A stretch of 64,000 nt of DNA from Paenibacillus daejeonensis DSM 15491 (GTDB lineage: Bacteria; Bacillota; Bacilli; Paenibacillales; Paenibacillaceae), in contig NZ_KB899678.1 of NCBI RefSeq assembly GCF_000378385.1, positions 1-64,000 of the forward strand, given 5' to 3'. A model generated the notes under the pieces. It was not told where the DNA came from. It ran no database searches and saw nothing but the letters and a program-made list of their open reading frames with translations. Below, one piece after another: positions 28,029-37,357 of the stretch (position 1 is the stretch's first letter; each line of letters starts with the position of its first letter). The position numbers were made by a program, and so were the translations under genes.

Positions 28029-30839
28029 TTAGTTCGTCAGAATAAGACGTGCCAATGCCGAAAGGTCGGCGATGTCGATCGTTCCATCATTGTTGATGTC
28101 GTACTTCTTCACGTCGTTCCAATCCGGACTATTCGAAGTTTTGCCATAAGCTTTTGCAACGAGTGCCAGGTCACCAACGCTAACTCTGTTGTCATCGTTG
28201 TAATCACCTGGTACGACAGGCTTGCGAATCTCAACGGCGTGCGTATTACCATCCACTTCCGCCTCTATTCCCTCGCCATCCGCAAGTACGACAAGTGTTA
28301 CTGCGATATCCGCAATACCAGCTGTGTTCTTGGCTTTGAAGGTGAGCTTGAAGAGATGTTGGTTAGGGTTGGTTACGCCCTCGTTGAAATGCGTACCGAT
28401 AATACGAATGCTTCCTTCTTGGCTGTCTGTACCTACAATCGCGAATTTGCTCGCATCCAACGATACCGGCTGACCCACAAGCTCCAGCTTAGCCGCATCG
28501 TATTTGATCGTAATGTCCTGTGCATACACTTCCTGTTTAAGACTGTCGAGACCGTAGGTCACATCGAAAGTATCCCCAAACTGTACCACTGCTGGACCAG
28601 ACAAGGTAGCTGAGCTAGTCGCTGTATGCCTGGACTGTGCGAACATCCAATCAAAAATGTTCTTGTCAGCGAAAGCTTCTTGGCTTGCGCCATATCGGAA
28701 GCTGGCATTGGATTGGCCGAGCCGGTTGCTGTACACTTGGGCTTCCGTCTCGTGTGGAGTCCAGTCAAAGCCGTAGTATGGGAAATTAAAGGCCTGGTTG
28801 GTATCCAGAACGTTCACGTTGGCGTTGGCATATAAGCCGCTGGCGCCCGCACCTGTACTGAAATATTGTGTCCATGTATTCCCCGCACTGTCATTCTTAT
28901 GTGTGTGTGCCCAGATGGCTGTTTTTGCGAGCTCAGGGTTCGCTTGAAGCTGTTCCGCAGTTGGCAAGGAGCCTCCAGCAAGCGGCACGATGGCTGCGAC
29001 GAACTCAGGATTGCGCGAATAGAACCCGAGGGTGTACATGCTGCCCATGGAGAAGCCGGACATGTAGATGCGGTCCAGATCCACCTTGCCCTCGGCAGCC
29101 AGCTTCTGAACGTAGGCCATAAGAGCCTCATTGTTGGCCTGATTGTTCGCGTGGTTCTGTGTAGCTATGATATGTGCGTTGTACTTGCCTGGGCTCTCCA
29201 ATTGGCGCTTGGACAGTACGGCTGCGCCATTCGCGGTCTGCATAGGAGCGAAGTAGTCGCCTGAAGGACCGCCCCGGCCGCCGCCATGATTGTAGATGAA
29301 CAGTGGGAGAGGTCCCTTGTCTTTCCAAGACTCATCGACTGAAATCAGGATGTCCATGCTTCCTGTACCACCAGGGTTTGTTTTGTCTGGGACAAACTTG
29401 TCGAGCGCCGGGTTCACAATTGCGGTCTGAGTGAATTTTGGCGTGAGTGTTGTGCCGTCTGTCAGCTTCACCTCACGATTCACATTGACCCGGTAGTTGA
29501 GGATTGCCGAGAATGCGTTTTGCAGGTTGCCCGATACCATGGCGCCAGACGTATAGCCATTAGCATTCCAGAACTCCATTTCTACGATGATGTAGCGTCC
29601 GCTCGCAGGTGTATCCTTTACGAGATCGTCAGATCCTGGAGCTGGCGAGATGTAACCAAGCGGCTCGGGATTGCTGTTCACATAAACTCTGGAAATATTG
29701 CGCGGGCCATCGAAAATCAAGGTCGAGCCATCGAGTCTCGTGTTCCTTGCACCTACTGTGAACATGTCGGCATTCAGGTCAGCAAGGTTCGCCGCTTTGC
29801 CTTCGCCAAGGTCGATGACGACCGCAGTTGTGACGTTGCCGACAGAGAAGATGTCATTATACACGGTGAACGGTAACTCCGCTGCGCTCAAGCTTGGCTT
29901 GAAGGTCGCATGGATTGTCGTACCGCTTGCCGTGACGTTCTTGATGGTGTAAGTGTTGTCTGTAACAGCTACTTCTTGATTGTTAACCGTCACCTTATCC
30001 ACTTCAAAGCCAAACGCTGGGTTGAACGTGAAGGTTACGTCTTCCCCATCGTTCACCCACACATGGCCTGCCAGGGAGGACGGGCTGATGCTGCCGTTCT
30101 GACCGGAGGAAGCCATGACGTAGTGCTGCGTGCCGACAGTCACATTAGGCTCATACAGCCGCAAGGACGGAGACTGATTGATCTGCTCCAGCAGTTGAGC
30201 TGCACTCGTCGTGTTCGCTGTTCTGCTTTTTGCGGTGAAGCCGTCTCTTGTACTCGTCAGAGCAAAGTTCCACTGGTTGTTCCCGCCCCAAATGTACAGG
30301 GACACGGTGCCTTCTTTTTCATCCAGTACACGCAGCAGCATGCTCTGCTGGTTGCCATTGATGGCTGCGCTGGTCGTGTTAAGCGGGGCATGCTGTGCAT
30401 TGAAGCTGGATTCTCTTCTCAGAGGCTCCTTGCCACCGCCTGTGCCGGGAGCGTCGTTCAAGACCGAGTAGCCAGGACCTTCGCCAAGACCGCCGGAGGC
30501 CGCAGCCGTGTTGGCGCCAAGACCAAACTGCCAGATCATGTCGTCTGTCACTTCGGAGGTGATCAAGCCGTCTTTTATCGTTACGGGCTTGGAGGCCATG
30601 CCTATCTGAGTATCGCCAGTGACGTCACCGGGTGTGCTGATGGTCGCTTGTGCATTCGTTAGCGCACCGTGCTCGGACACAATGAGATAGCTTTTACCAA
30701 TCTGAACCTTGGCAGGATCGACCTGCCTCCACGTCTTATTTGGTTCCTGCGATGAATCTGCTGAAGCCAGGGATACCATGGCACCGGATACCATAGTGAA
30801 GCATAGCAAGAGAGCCACCATGAATCTAAATTTACGCAT
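28029..30839 (-). CDS. Secreted modular esterase with cohesin and dockerin
   Basis: This 936-residue protein has a signal peptide (MRKFRFMVALLLCFTMVSG, cut near ASADS). Residues about 240-315 look like a bacterial repeat/Ig-like module (GSISPSSLAGHVWVNDGEDV). An alpha/beta-hydrolase of the PHB-depolymerase/feruloyl-esterase kind follows, with nucleophile motif GFSMGSM and a YNHGGG oxyanion-type loop. A cohesin-like module (GPAVVQFGDTFDVTYGLDS, about 745-870) comes next. Last is a dockerin type I with two calcium repeats (DYNDDNRVSVGDLALVAKAY and DINNDGTIDIADLSALARL). The enzyme probably cuts ester links in plant cell-wall polymers outside the cell; the substrate is uncertain. It is a single-gene unit with its own promoter, operator, cre site and hairpin. 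Confidence 0.85.
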   Translation of the reverse strand: MRKFRFMVALLLCFTMVSGAMVSLASADSSQEPNKTWRQVDPAKVQIGKSYLIVSEHGALTNAQATISTPGDVTGDTQIGMASKPVTIKDGLITSEVTDDMIWQFGLGANTAAASGGLGEGPGYSVLNDAPGTGGGKEPLRRESSFNAQHAPLNTTSAAINGNQQSMLLRVLDEKEGTVSLYIWGGNNQWNFALTSTRDGFTAKSRTANTTSAAQLLEQINQSPSLRLYEPNVTVGTQHYVMASSGQNGSISPSSLAGHVWVNDGEDVTFTFNPAFGFEVDKVTVNNQEVAVTDNTYTIKNVTASGTTIHATFKPSLSAAELPFTVYNDIFSVGNVTTAVVIDLGEGKAANLADLNADMFTVGARNTRLDGSTLIFDGPRNISRVYVNSNPEPLGYISPAPGSDDLVKDTPASGRYIIVEMEFWNANGYTSGAMVSGNLQNAFSAILNYRVNVNREVKLTDGTTLTPKFTQTAIVNPALDKFVPDKTNPGGTGSMDILISVDESWKDKGPLPLFIYNHGGGRGGPSGDYFAPMQTANGAAVLSKRQLESPGKYNAHIIATQNHANNQANNEALMAYVQKLAAEGKVDLDRIYMSGFSMGSMYTLGFYSRNPEFVAAIVPLAGGSLPTAEQLQANPELAKTAIWAHTHKNDSAGNTWTQYFSTGAGASGLYANANVNVLDTNQAFNFPYYGFDWTPHETEAQVYSNRLGQSNASFRYGASQEAFADKNIFDWMFAQSRHTATSSATLSGPAVVQFGDTFDVTYGLDSLKQEVYAQDITIKYDAAKLELVGQPVSLDASKFAIVGTDSQEGSIRIIGTHFNEGVTNPNQHLFKLTFKAKNTAGIADIAVTLVVLADGEGIEAEVDGNTHAVEIRKPVVPGDYNDDNRVSVGDLALVAKAYGKTSNSPDWNDVKKYDINNDGTIDIADLSALARLILTN

Positions 30840-30892
30840 GAACTGTAACTCCTCTCATCATTCTTGTTCATTTTTTCTTGCACATCAATAAC

Positions 30893-30908
30893 ATGTTATC
30901 GCTTACAA
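30893..30908 (-). promoter_or_regulatory. Catabolite-responsive element (cre)
   Basis: TTGTAAGCGATAACAT on the minus strand fits the consensus WTGNAANCGNWNNCAW at every fixed position. It lies in the leader between promoter and start codon, where CcpA binding would act as a roadblock. This suggests glucose repression of the esterase. Confidence 0.7.
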
Positions 30909-30939
30909 AAAGAAAATCAGCTCCTTCACCTCCATTGTG

Positions 30940-30988
30940 ATAATATGAGTTGTAAGGGGAGGCCTCAATTGCTAAAACGTTTTAGCAA
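30940..30988 (-). promoter_or_regulatory. Promoter with LacI-type operator
   Basis: -35 TTGAGG (30968-30963) and -10 TATTAT (30945-30940) are 17 bp apart. A perfect 20-bp palindrome centred on CG (30969-30988, half site TTGCTAAAAC) touches the -35 box. The central CG and perfect symmetry suit a LacI/GalR-family regulator. No such regulator is encoded in the window. Confidence 0.7.
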
Positions 30989-31098
30989 ACCCCTAAAACA
31001 GTTCTGAGTATAGCATGCTTCGCTCGGAAACATTGTCATTTGGTGTTGGCGTTATTTTTGTTTTTTTGTCGCAATTGCGCGACTGATCTATTCTTAGG

Positions 31099-31137
31099 CA
31101 AAATAAATGACCTTGGGTATAGTCGCTCCAAGGTCAT
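31099..31137 (-). terminator. Terminator after the cupin gene
   Basis: ATGACCTTGG (31107-31116) and CCAAGGTCAT (31128-31137) form the stem. On the minus strand TTATTTT follows. It lies 46 bp after the cupin stop. Confidence 0.85.
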
Positions 31138-31183
31138 AACTGCTTTCAAGTAGTTGGTTTAACGAAATTAATTTCTCTTACCC

Positions 31184-31594
31184 TTATTCTGCTTCCGGCT
31201 GAGGATCGTATTGATCTTCAGACACCTTCTCCAGCCAGACTGCAGTCTCCGCATCCAGCCGTTCTTGGATGGCGATATGGGTCATGGATGTGTTCGGATT
31301 CGCACCGTGCCAATGCTTCTCACCGGGCGGGAACCAGATTACATCCCCTTCGTGAATGTACTGGATCTCACCACCCCATACCTGTGCTCTGCCGCTGCCA
31401 GCTGTGACGATTAAGGTCTGTCCCAGTGGGTGGGTATGCCACGCCGTACGGGCACCGGGCTCAAATGTGACGTTAGCGCTGACGACCCGGGCAGGCTCCA
31501 GAGCCTCGAATAAAGGCTCTAAGCGTACCTGTCCCGTAAAATAATCGGCCGGACCTGGTTTGGCGGGGCGTGAACCGCTTCGTTGGATGTCCAT
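31184..31594 (-). CDS. Cupin-domain protein
   Basis: This 136-residue single-cupin protein has both cupin motifs: [17 protein letters not shown] with two metal-ligand histidines, and [15 protein letters not shown]. The length and pattern match small carboxymuconolactone-linked cupins of unknown substrate. It is 58 bp downstream of a WYL regulator on the same strand, which may control it. AGGAGG precedes the ATG. Cytoplasmic; reaction not known. Confidence 0.85.
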   Translation of the reverse strand: MDIQRSGSRPAKPGPADYFTGQVRLEPLFEALEPARVVSANVTFEPGARTAWHTHPLGQTLIVTAGSGRAQVWGGEIQYIHEGDVIWFPPGEKHWHGANPNTSMTHIAIQERLDAETAVWLEKVSEDQYDPQPEAE

Positions 31595-31652
31595 TAAATC
31601 ACCTCCTTACATCGCAAAACATTCTCTGTGATCCGTTCTGAATGTGACAATT

Positions 31653-32606
31653 TCACCGATAGATCGCTGCGGTTGCTCTCACTTCGGAAACCACTTTCAC
31701 CCGTAATTCCTCTGGTGCCAGCACTTCAACAAGAGATCCGTAGCTTAAAATGATTTCACAAGCAGAGTTGAGTGTCTGGAACTCGATATCCAGCTCTGAC
31801 CACTCACTAGCATCACTAGCTTCCTCAGTGCAAAGTATCTTGGCATACCTCTCTTGTCCGATGCGTGAGTGCAGTTTCTGATGAAGTCTCAGTCGTGCAG
31901 GATACCGGGGCAAATTCTTTTTGAATTGCTGTGTTGATTGTTCCCAATACTGTTCCAGATCGAAGTCGTCGGGCCGCTCGAATCTTTCCTCCAACGTGGT
32001 GGCATCCGTCAGGCGAGAGATACGATAGGTACGCATGTCTCCGCTTGATTCTGCGATCAAATACCAGACGTTTCGTTTCGCGACAATACCGAGGGGGTTG
32101 ACGATCCGTTCCACAGTCTCTTCGTCCCTTCGGTATTTTATACTCAACTGACGCTCTTCCCAGACCGCTTCCTGGACAGTCGACAAATGCTCGAACGATT
32201 CTTTCGATTGATGCCAGCCAGCGCCATCAACAAGGATTCGTTGTCGCACCATTTCGGCATTGATTTTTATTGCAGCTGGAGAGGCGGCCAACAATTTCTG
32301 AAAAGCAGCATCAAAGTGATCTTTAATGCCAAGGTCATCCAGTAAATTGGACGGATTGGTGAGCAGCAGCGATAAGATCTCTTCTGCTTTCATCCCCGTC
32401 AAATTGGTTCGGTAACCTTCGGATAACAGCCAACCACCGCCGGAGCCGCGTTCAGCGTAGACGGGAATGCCGGACGTGCTTAATGCCTCCATATCGCGAA
32501 AGATGGTCCGCTCCGACACCTCCAGCTTGTTCGCTAGCTCCCGCGAGGTCATCCTTCCCTGGTTCTGCAGCAATAATAAAATGGTCAGCAGCCGATCCGC
32601 TCTCAG
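31653..32606 (-). CDS. HTH-WYL transcriptional regulator (YafY type)
   Basis: An N-terminal helix-turn-helix (MTSRELANKLEVSERTIFRD) is followed by a WYL domain with NVWYLIAESSGDMRTYRISR. The first ordinary start gives 306 residues but lacks a ribosome site and the usual family beginning. Extending to CTG at 32606 gives LRADRLLTILLLLQ, the normal family N-terminus, six bases after AGGAGGG. I therefore prefer this CTG start (317 residues). WYL proteins sense small ligands or nucleic acid. The likely target is the downstream cupin gene or its own promoter. Confidence 0.82.
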   Translation of the reverse strand: MRADRLLTILLLLQNQGRMTSRELANKLEVSERTIFRDMEALSTSGIPVYAERGSGGGWLLSEGYRTNLTGMKAEEILSLLLTNPSNLLDDLGIKDHFDAAFQKLLAASPAAIKINAEMVRQRILVDGAGWHQSKESFEHLSTVQEAVWEERQLSIKYRRDEETVERIVNPLGIVAKRNVWYLIAESSGDMRTYRISRLTDATTLEERFERPDDFDLEQYWEQSTQQFKKNLPRYPARLRLHQKLHSRIGQERYAKILCTEEASDASEWSELDIEFQTLNSACEIILSYGSLVEVLAPEELRVKVVSEVRATAAIYR

Positions 32607-32677
32607 AACGATCCCTCCTTAATTGGTCTTTGTCTCATTATACGGAGAAATCACGTAGAAATCATTATACCTCAGGA

Positions 32678-34948
32678 TCATGCTCCTTGGCTGGCTTCCG
32701 CCTTGCGCAGATACATCCCCGTTATCGAATGCTCGGCAGCTGCAAGCTGGACAGGGGTTCCTTCGAATACGATCTGGCCTCCCCGATGCCCGCCCTCTGG
32801 ACCTACATCAATGATCCAGTCTGCGCTCTTGATCACATCCAGATTGTGTTCGATGACCACCACTGTGTTGCCCCCGTCTACCAAGCGGTTCAAAATGTCC
32901 ATCAGACGAGAAATATCGGACATATGCAGTCCGGTTGTCGGCTCATCCATGACATAGAGGTTGCCTTCCTTGTGAAGTTCCTCAGCCAGTTTGATGCGTT
33001 GGCATTCTCCACCCGACAAAGTGCTCAGAGGCTGGCCCAGCGTTACGTATCCGAGTCCCACATCCTCGAGCGTCTGCAATTGACGCAGCAACTCCTTCTT
33101 ACTGAAGAATTCCGAAGCCTCCCGTACTGTCATGGCGAGGACGTCGCTGATGGATTTTCCATTCAGTTTGTACGCTAGCACTTGATCACTGAACCGCCTG
33201 CCCGCGCATACTTCACAAGTCGTCCTGATCGGCTCGAGAAACGCCAAATCCGTGTAGATTGTGCCAAGACCCTGACAGTTGGCACAGGCCCCCTTGGAGT
33301 TGAAGCTGAACAGGGAAGCGCTGACCTTGTTGGCTGCTGCGAACAGCCGGCGGATCTCGTCCATCATCCCCGTGTAGGTAGCCGGATTGGAGCGGATAGA
33401 TGTGCCTACGGCCGACTGATCAATGACAATAGCTTCCAGATGAGAGGGCAGGAATGCTCCGTTAATCAGTGTGCTTTTGCCTGAGCCGGCAACTCCCGTT
33501 ACCACGGTCATCACACCGACAGGTATATCGACGGTCACATTCTTCAGATTGTGCAGGCTGCCTCCGGCTACGGTCATCCGACCCTTGGGCACCCGGAGTG
33601 AAGTTTTCAAGGGCAGACTTTGCTTCAAGTACCGCCCTGTCAGTGTATCCGCGCGGAGCAAGCCTGCAAAATCGCCCTCGTAGACAATTTCACCGCCGCG
33701 GGTTCCCGCATGGGGTCCGACATCGATGATATAATCTGCGATCTCCATCACTTCGCGGTCATGTTCGACGACGAGTACGGTATTCCCTTTGTCCCGGAGC
33801 TGGCACAGCATACCATTTAGACGATGGACGTCCCGCGGATGTAACCCGACGCTTGGCTCATCGAAAATGTAAATCATATCGGTAAGGCTGCTGCCCAGAT
33901 GACGGACCATCTTGATGCGCTGTGATTCCCCGCCCGACAAAGTTGAGGTAGGTCGGTCCAGACTCAGATACTCCAGCCCGATCGAGACCAGATGGTTCAG
34001 CCGAATCAGAATCCCGTCAACTATAGGGCCAGCGACGCGATCTTGAATGGCTCTGATCATACGAATAAGCTCCCTAATCTCCATTGCGGCGCATTGGGCA
34101 ATGTTGGTTCCGTTTATCCGGCAGCTTAAAGCCTCCTGATTAAGCCGGCTTCCCTTGCACAGGCTGCATTCACTGTAGGATAAGAACCGGTCAATCGATT
34201 CGCGTTTCGCTTCGGACAGCTCGCTGCTGTCCCGCTTTAGATATAGGCGGGTTAATTTGGGCAGCAGACCTTCGTAATCTGATTCGATGGCGCCGCCTTT
34301 GGTATGGTATACGATCTTGCTTTCTTTGCCGTGCAGGAGGATATCCCACTCTTCCGGCGTGTAATCAGCGAGCCGTTTGTTGTTGTCAAACAATCCGGAT
34401 TGGGCATATGTACTCCATAACCAGCCCCCCACTTTAAAAGCGGGGAACAGAATCGCACCTTCATTCAGCGACTTGGAGCTGTCGAGCAGCTTCACCACAT
34501 CGAACTGCACCACCTGTCCCACCCCAGAGCACTCCGGGCACATACCGGTCGGGTCGTTAAAGGAGAAAACATGCGAATTACCGGCAAACGGTTTGCCGAT
34601 TCTGGAGAACAGCAGTCGGAGCATTGCATAGATATCCGTAATTGTGCCGACCGTCGAACGAGAGTTTCCCCCGAGTCTCTTCTGATCAATGACAACTGCC
34701 GTAGACAGGTTCTCGATCAGATCGGCATCTGGCTGACTAAACCGCGGCAGTCGGTTGCGGATAAAGGCGGAGAACGTCTCGTTCAGTTGCCGCTGAGCTT
34801 CAACACTAATGGTGTCGAAGACCAGCGAAGATTTGCCCGAACCCGAGACACCGGTGAAGATCGTGATCTTTCGCTTCGGGATGCGGACATTCACGTTTTT
34901 CAGGTTATTTTCGCGTGCTCCTTTAATGATGATATCATTGACGTTCAT
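32678..34948 (-). CDS. UvrA-like ABC protein (class II, drug-resistance type)
   Basis: This 756-residue protein has two ABC ATPase halves: Walker A motifs FTGVSGSGKSS and VTGVAGSGKSTL, and signature LSGGESQRIK and LSGGECQRIK. Zinc-finger cysteines are in CPECSGVGQ, CSLCKGSR, CANCQGLG and CEVCAGRR. It is about 180 residues shorter than housekeeping UvrA (about 940), as in UvrA2/DrrC-like proteins linked to resistance against DNA-binding drugs. The ATG at 34948 is chosen over the GTG at 34957 because GGTGGGG lies at good spacing before it. It overlaps the upstream reductase gene by 14 bp. Confidence 0.88.
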   Translation of the reverse strand: MNVNDIIIKGARENNLKNVNVRIPKRKITIFTGVSGSGKSSLVFDTISVEAQRQLNETFSAFIRNRLPRFSQPDADLIENLSTAVVIDQKRLGGNSRSTVGTITDIYAMLRLLFSRIGKPFAGNSHVFSFNDPTGMCPECSGVGQVVQFDVVKLLDSSKSLNEGAILFPAFKVGGWLWSTYAQSGLFDNNKRLADYTPEEWDILLHGKESKIVYHTKGGAIESDYEGLLPKLTRLYLKRDSSELSEAKRESIDRFLSYSECSLCKGSRLNQEALSCRINGTNIAQCAAMEIRELIRMIRAIQDRVAGPIVDGILIRLNHLVSIGLEYLSLDRPTSTLSGGESQRIKMVRHLGSSLTDMIYIFDEPSVGLHPRDVHRLNGMLCQLRDKGNTVLVVEHDREVMEIADYIIDVGPHAGTRGGEIVYEGDFAGLLRADTLTGRYLKQSLPLKTSLRVPKGRMTVAGGSLHNLKNVTVDIPVGVMTVVTGVAGSGKSTLINGAFLPSHLEAIVIDQSAVGTSIRSNPATYTGMMDEIRRLFAAANKVSASLFSFNSKGACANCQGLGTIYTDLAFLEPIRTTCEVCAGRRFSDQVLAYKLNGKSISDVLAMTVREASEFFSKKELLRQLQTLEDVGLGYVTLGQPLSTLSGGECQRIKLAEELHKEGNLYVMDEPTTGLHMSDISRLMDILNRLVDGGNTVVVIEHNLDVIKSADWIIDVGPEGGHRGGQIVFEGTPVQLAAAEHSITGMYLRKAEASQGA

Positions 34949-35507
34949 GAACCCCACCGTCCCAATGGTAAATGAGCTGTACTAGGCCTGAGGAGTACGT
35001 TCTTGTATGGGCCAACTTTAAATTCAATCTTTCTTTGATATCTGCAAACAATGGTTTTCCTTCTCCCAACACAATTGGGTGCACGGATAATCTAAATTCA
35101 TCCACAAGTCCTAATTGAATAAAAGTTGTAATTAAACTTGCTCCACCATAGAGCCAGATATCTTTACCTGGACTCTGCTTTATTTTGTGCACTTCTTCAA
35201 GGATATGATCGTTTATAAATACAGCTTTATGATTCGTCCCCTGCTGCGACCTGGAAAACACATATTTCTCTTTACTATGAACCAATGCCCAAAATTGTTT
35301 GTCAGCCTCCGAATCTTCATGATTTGGGGTGAATTGGCCCCATTCTTCATAGCTTTTTCTTCCATAAAATATGGTATCCACTTGATTTAAGAATTTATTG
35401 AACTCCAGCTCGGGATCCATAATGCACCAATCCACTTCACCATTTTTCCCCTCAATGAAACCATCCAACGTAACAGCCAAGTCTAAAATGATTCTTCTGC
35501 TCATCAT
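34935..35507 (-). CDS. Dihydrofolate reductase-like (RibD C-terminal) protein
   Basis: This 190-residue protein starts RRIILDLAVTLDGFIEGKNG and has FYGRKSYEEW, WLYGGASLITTF and VDEFRLSVHPIVLGEG, the signature of the RibD-C/DHFR superfamily (YyaP group). These are probably NADPH-dependent reductases; the substrate is unknown. It is the first gene of a two-gene unit with the UvrA-like gene. Its upstream region carries an inverted repeat that resembles the one before the MFS exporter. Confidence 0.88.
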   Translation of the reverse strand: MMSRRIILDLAVTLDGFIEGKNGEVDWCIMDPELEFNKFLNQVDTIFYGRKSYEEWGQFTPNHEDSEADKQFWALVHSKEKYVFSRSQQGTNHKAVFINDHILEEVHKIKQSPGKDIWLYGGASLITTFIQLGLVDEFRLSVHPIVLGEGKPLFADIKERLNLKLAHTRTYSSGLVQLIYHWDGGVHERQ

Positions 35508-35549
35508 CTATTGCTCCTCTCGTTGATCTATTAACATTATAGACCTTCA

Positions 35550-35570
35550 TTATGTCACCTTGTGTCATAT
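35550..35570 (-). promoter_or_regulatory. Candidate operator before the reductase/UvrA unit
   Basis: TTATGTCACCTTGTGTCATA contains TGTCATA facing TTATGTCA. The layout resembles TTATGACA-N5-TGTCATAA at 37220-37240, so one regulator may bind both. Confidence 0.45.
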
Positions 35571-35594
35571 TAAAGCACACTCTCGTTTTGTGAT

Positions 35595-37127
35595 TCATTT
35601 ACTGATTCTAATTTTAAAAAGCGTAAGAACGGAGAGCATAAAAAACGTGATAGCTGTGATGATAGCAACAATATTGAGACTAGAAGTGAAGGCTTCTCCT
35701 GCGGATAATTGAAGCATGCTGGCAAGTTCAACTGGCAATTGTTTCGCAATAGCCGTTAGCCCGGTTATAGTGTCAATGATAGCTTCAGTTACTTCGGTCG
35801 GCAGACCCGAAGGGATTGAATCTCTCATCATTTTTTGATAAACCGTGGTTCCGATGCTGCCTAGTATGGCAACTCCGAGGGCTACACCAAGTTCCCCGCT
35901 CATCTCCGAGAGTGCCGATGCCGACCCTGCTCTTTCGCGAGGTGCCGAATCTACAACAAGTTCAGTCACAAGCACACCGATTGGTCCAATCCCAAACACC
36001 ATGAGAATATGACCAGATATCAAAAGAGCGAAATCCGTCGTATCACCGACCCTGGCTAACAATATGCATCCAATGGCAGCGCATGCTAACCCTGAACTCA
36101 TTATATAGCTGGGACTGATACGCCTGCTAAGAATTGGTGCTGCTATCGAACTTATGGTTACCGCCACCATTGCCAACACTGACCATAGACCTGCTTGAAG
36201 TGGTGACAATCCGGCCACAAGTTGTAGATACTGGCTTATGATTAATCCGATCCCGCCCATAGCGGCTGCACCTAGCAACATGATCCCTAACGAAACACTG
36301 AGAGTACGGTTCTTAAAAAGTTGAAAATCAATAAGCGGTGTCGCCAACTGTCGCTGCCGTTTTACAAACACGATTCCGAAAATGATCCCTCCGGCCAGAG
36401 CGGCTATGGACGTTACTGTCATTCCGTATTTTGCTAGCTCCTTAAGTCCGTAAACGACCGGAAGTATGGTAAGCAGGGAAAGGCTTACACTCAACAGCTC
36501 TATTGGTCCGGCTCCAGGAGCTTTATATTCGGGAAGCAGCCTAGGTGCAGTTAATAGGAGCAGAATCATGATTGGCACTCCGATTAGGAAGACTGTACCC
36601 CAGTGAAAAAACTCGAGCAGAACACCACCAACGAGCGGGCCTATTGCCGCTCCCCCGGAGAAACAACTCATCCAAACACCTAACGCAACCCCTTTTTGCT
36701 TAGGGTCTTTAAACATGTTACTTATTAAAGCCAAGGTAGAGGGCATGAGAGTAGCGCCAGATATGCCGAGAAGCGCCCGTGCTGCGATCAGCATCTCGGC
36801 ACTTGTCGATACGGCTGCAACCACAGAAGTGATCCCGAATGCCGCTCCGCCGATCATCAGAAGTTTGCGTCTCCCAATGCGATCCCCCAGCGTACCCATG
36901 GTGACGAGAAAACCGGCAATCATGAAGCTGTAAATGTCCATTATCCACAAAAGCTGGACACTGCTTGGCTCCAGTTCCTCACTAAGATGCGGAGTTGCCA
37001 AGTAAAGCACGCTCATGTCCAAAGCCAGCAGTAATGTAGGCAATGCTAGTACTGCCAGTCCGGCCCACTCTCTTATGCCTGCTTTTTGTAAGGATTCGGT
37101 AGAGAGGCTTGTAATGTTTGTATCCAT
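35595..37127 (-). CDS. MFS drug exporter, DHA2 family (14 TM, QacA-like)
   Basis: This 510-residue, very hydrophobic protein has about 14 predicted membrane segments. Motifs: ALDMSVLYLATPHLSEEL in TM1, LWIMDIYSFMIAGFLVTMG, GTLGDRIGRRKLL (motif A) and GVWMSCFSGGAAIGPLVGG (motif C). Such pumps expel cationic or lipophilic drugs using the proton gradient. It stands alone in the cytoplasmic membrane gene set here, upstream of the reductase/UvrA unit on the same strand. The shared operator-like repeat suggests a common drug response. Confidence 0.9.
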   Translation of the reverse strand: MDTNITSLSTESLQKAGIREWAGLAVLALPTLLLALDMSVLYLATPHLSEELEPSSVQLLWIMDIYSFMIAGFLVTMGTLGDRIGRRKLLMIGGAAFGITSVVAAVSTSAEMLIAARALLGISGATLMPSTLALISNMFKDPKQKGVALGVWMSCFSGGAAIGPLVGGVLLEFFHWGTVFLIGVPIMILLLLTAPRLLPEYKAPGAGPIELLSVSLSLLTILPVVYGLKELAKYGMTVTSIAALAGGIIFGIVFVKRQRQLATPLIDFQLFKNRTLSVSLGIMLLGAAAMGGIGLIISQYLQLVAGLSPLQAGLWSVLAMVAVTISSIAAPILSRRISPSYIMSSGLACAAIGCILLARVGDTTDFALLISGHILMVFGIGPIGVLVTELVVDSAPRERAGSASALSEMSGELGVALGVAILGSIGTTVYQKMMRDSIPSGLPTEVTEAIIDTITGLTAIAKQLPVELASMLQLSAGEAFTSSLNIVAIITAITFFMLSVLTLFKIRISK

Positions 37128-37219
37128 AGGTCGGAATGTCTCCTTATCAAATTGTGAATCTAAGGTTACAAGTAGAATTTCTCCTTTCGTTTTCTTTACA
37201 ATCTAAGTATAGACATCGT

Positions 37220-37240
37220 TTATGACAACCTATGTCATAA
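37220..37240 (-). promoter_or_regulatory. Operator palindrome before the MFS exporter
   Basis: TTATGACA and TGTCATAA are perfect inverted arms separated by five bases. It lies about 93 bp before the MFS start codon. It resembles a TetR/MarR-type operator; no such regulator is in the window. Confidence 0.55.
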
Positions 37241-37274
37241 TTCTCTAAAGCTTATCGATTAATAACAATAAAAT

Positions 37275-37316
37275 AAAAAGATCGTCCGAAGAGGTAAACT
37301 TCATAGACGATCTTTT
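37275..37316 (-). terminator. Terminator after the LysR gene
   Basis: AAAAAGATCGTC (37275-37286) and GACGATCTTTT (37306-37316) form the stem, with T-rich sequence on the minus strand beyond it. Confidence 0.85.
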
Positions 37317-37357
37317 AAGACTGATTGTTATTCCAACATCTCACTCATGACCCTTGT

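Noticed and set aside
28239-30662. Several plus-strand ORFs up to 250 codons within the esterase gene
   Set aside because: They lie opposite a gene with clear domains and signal peptide, and their translations lack any recognisable motif.
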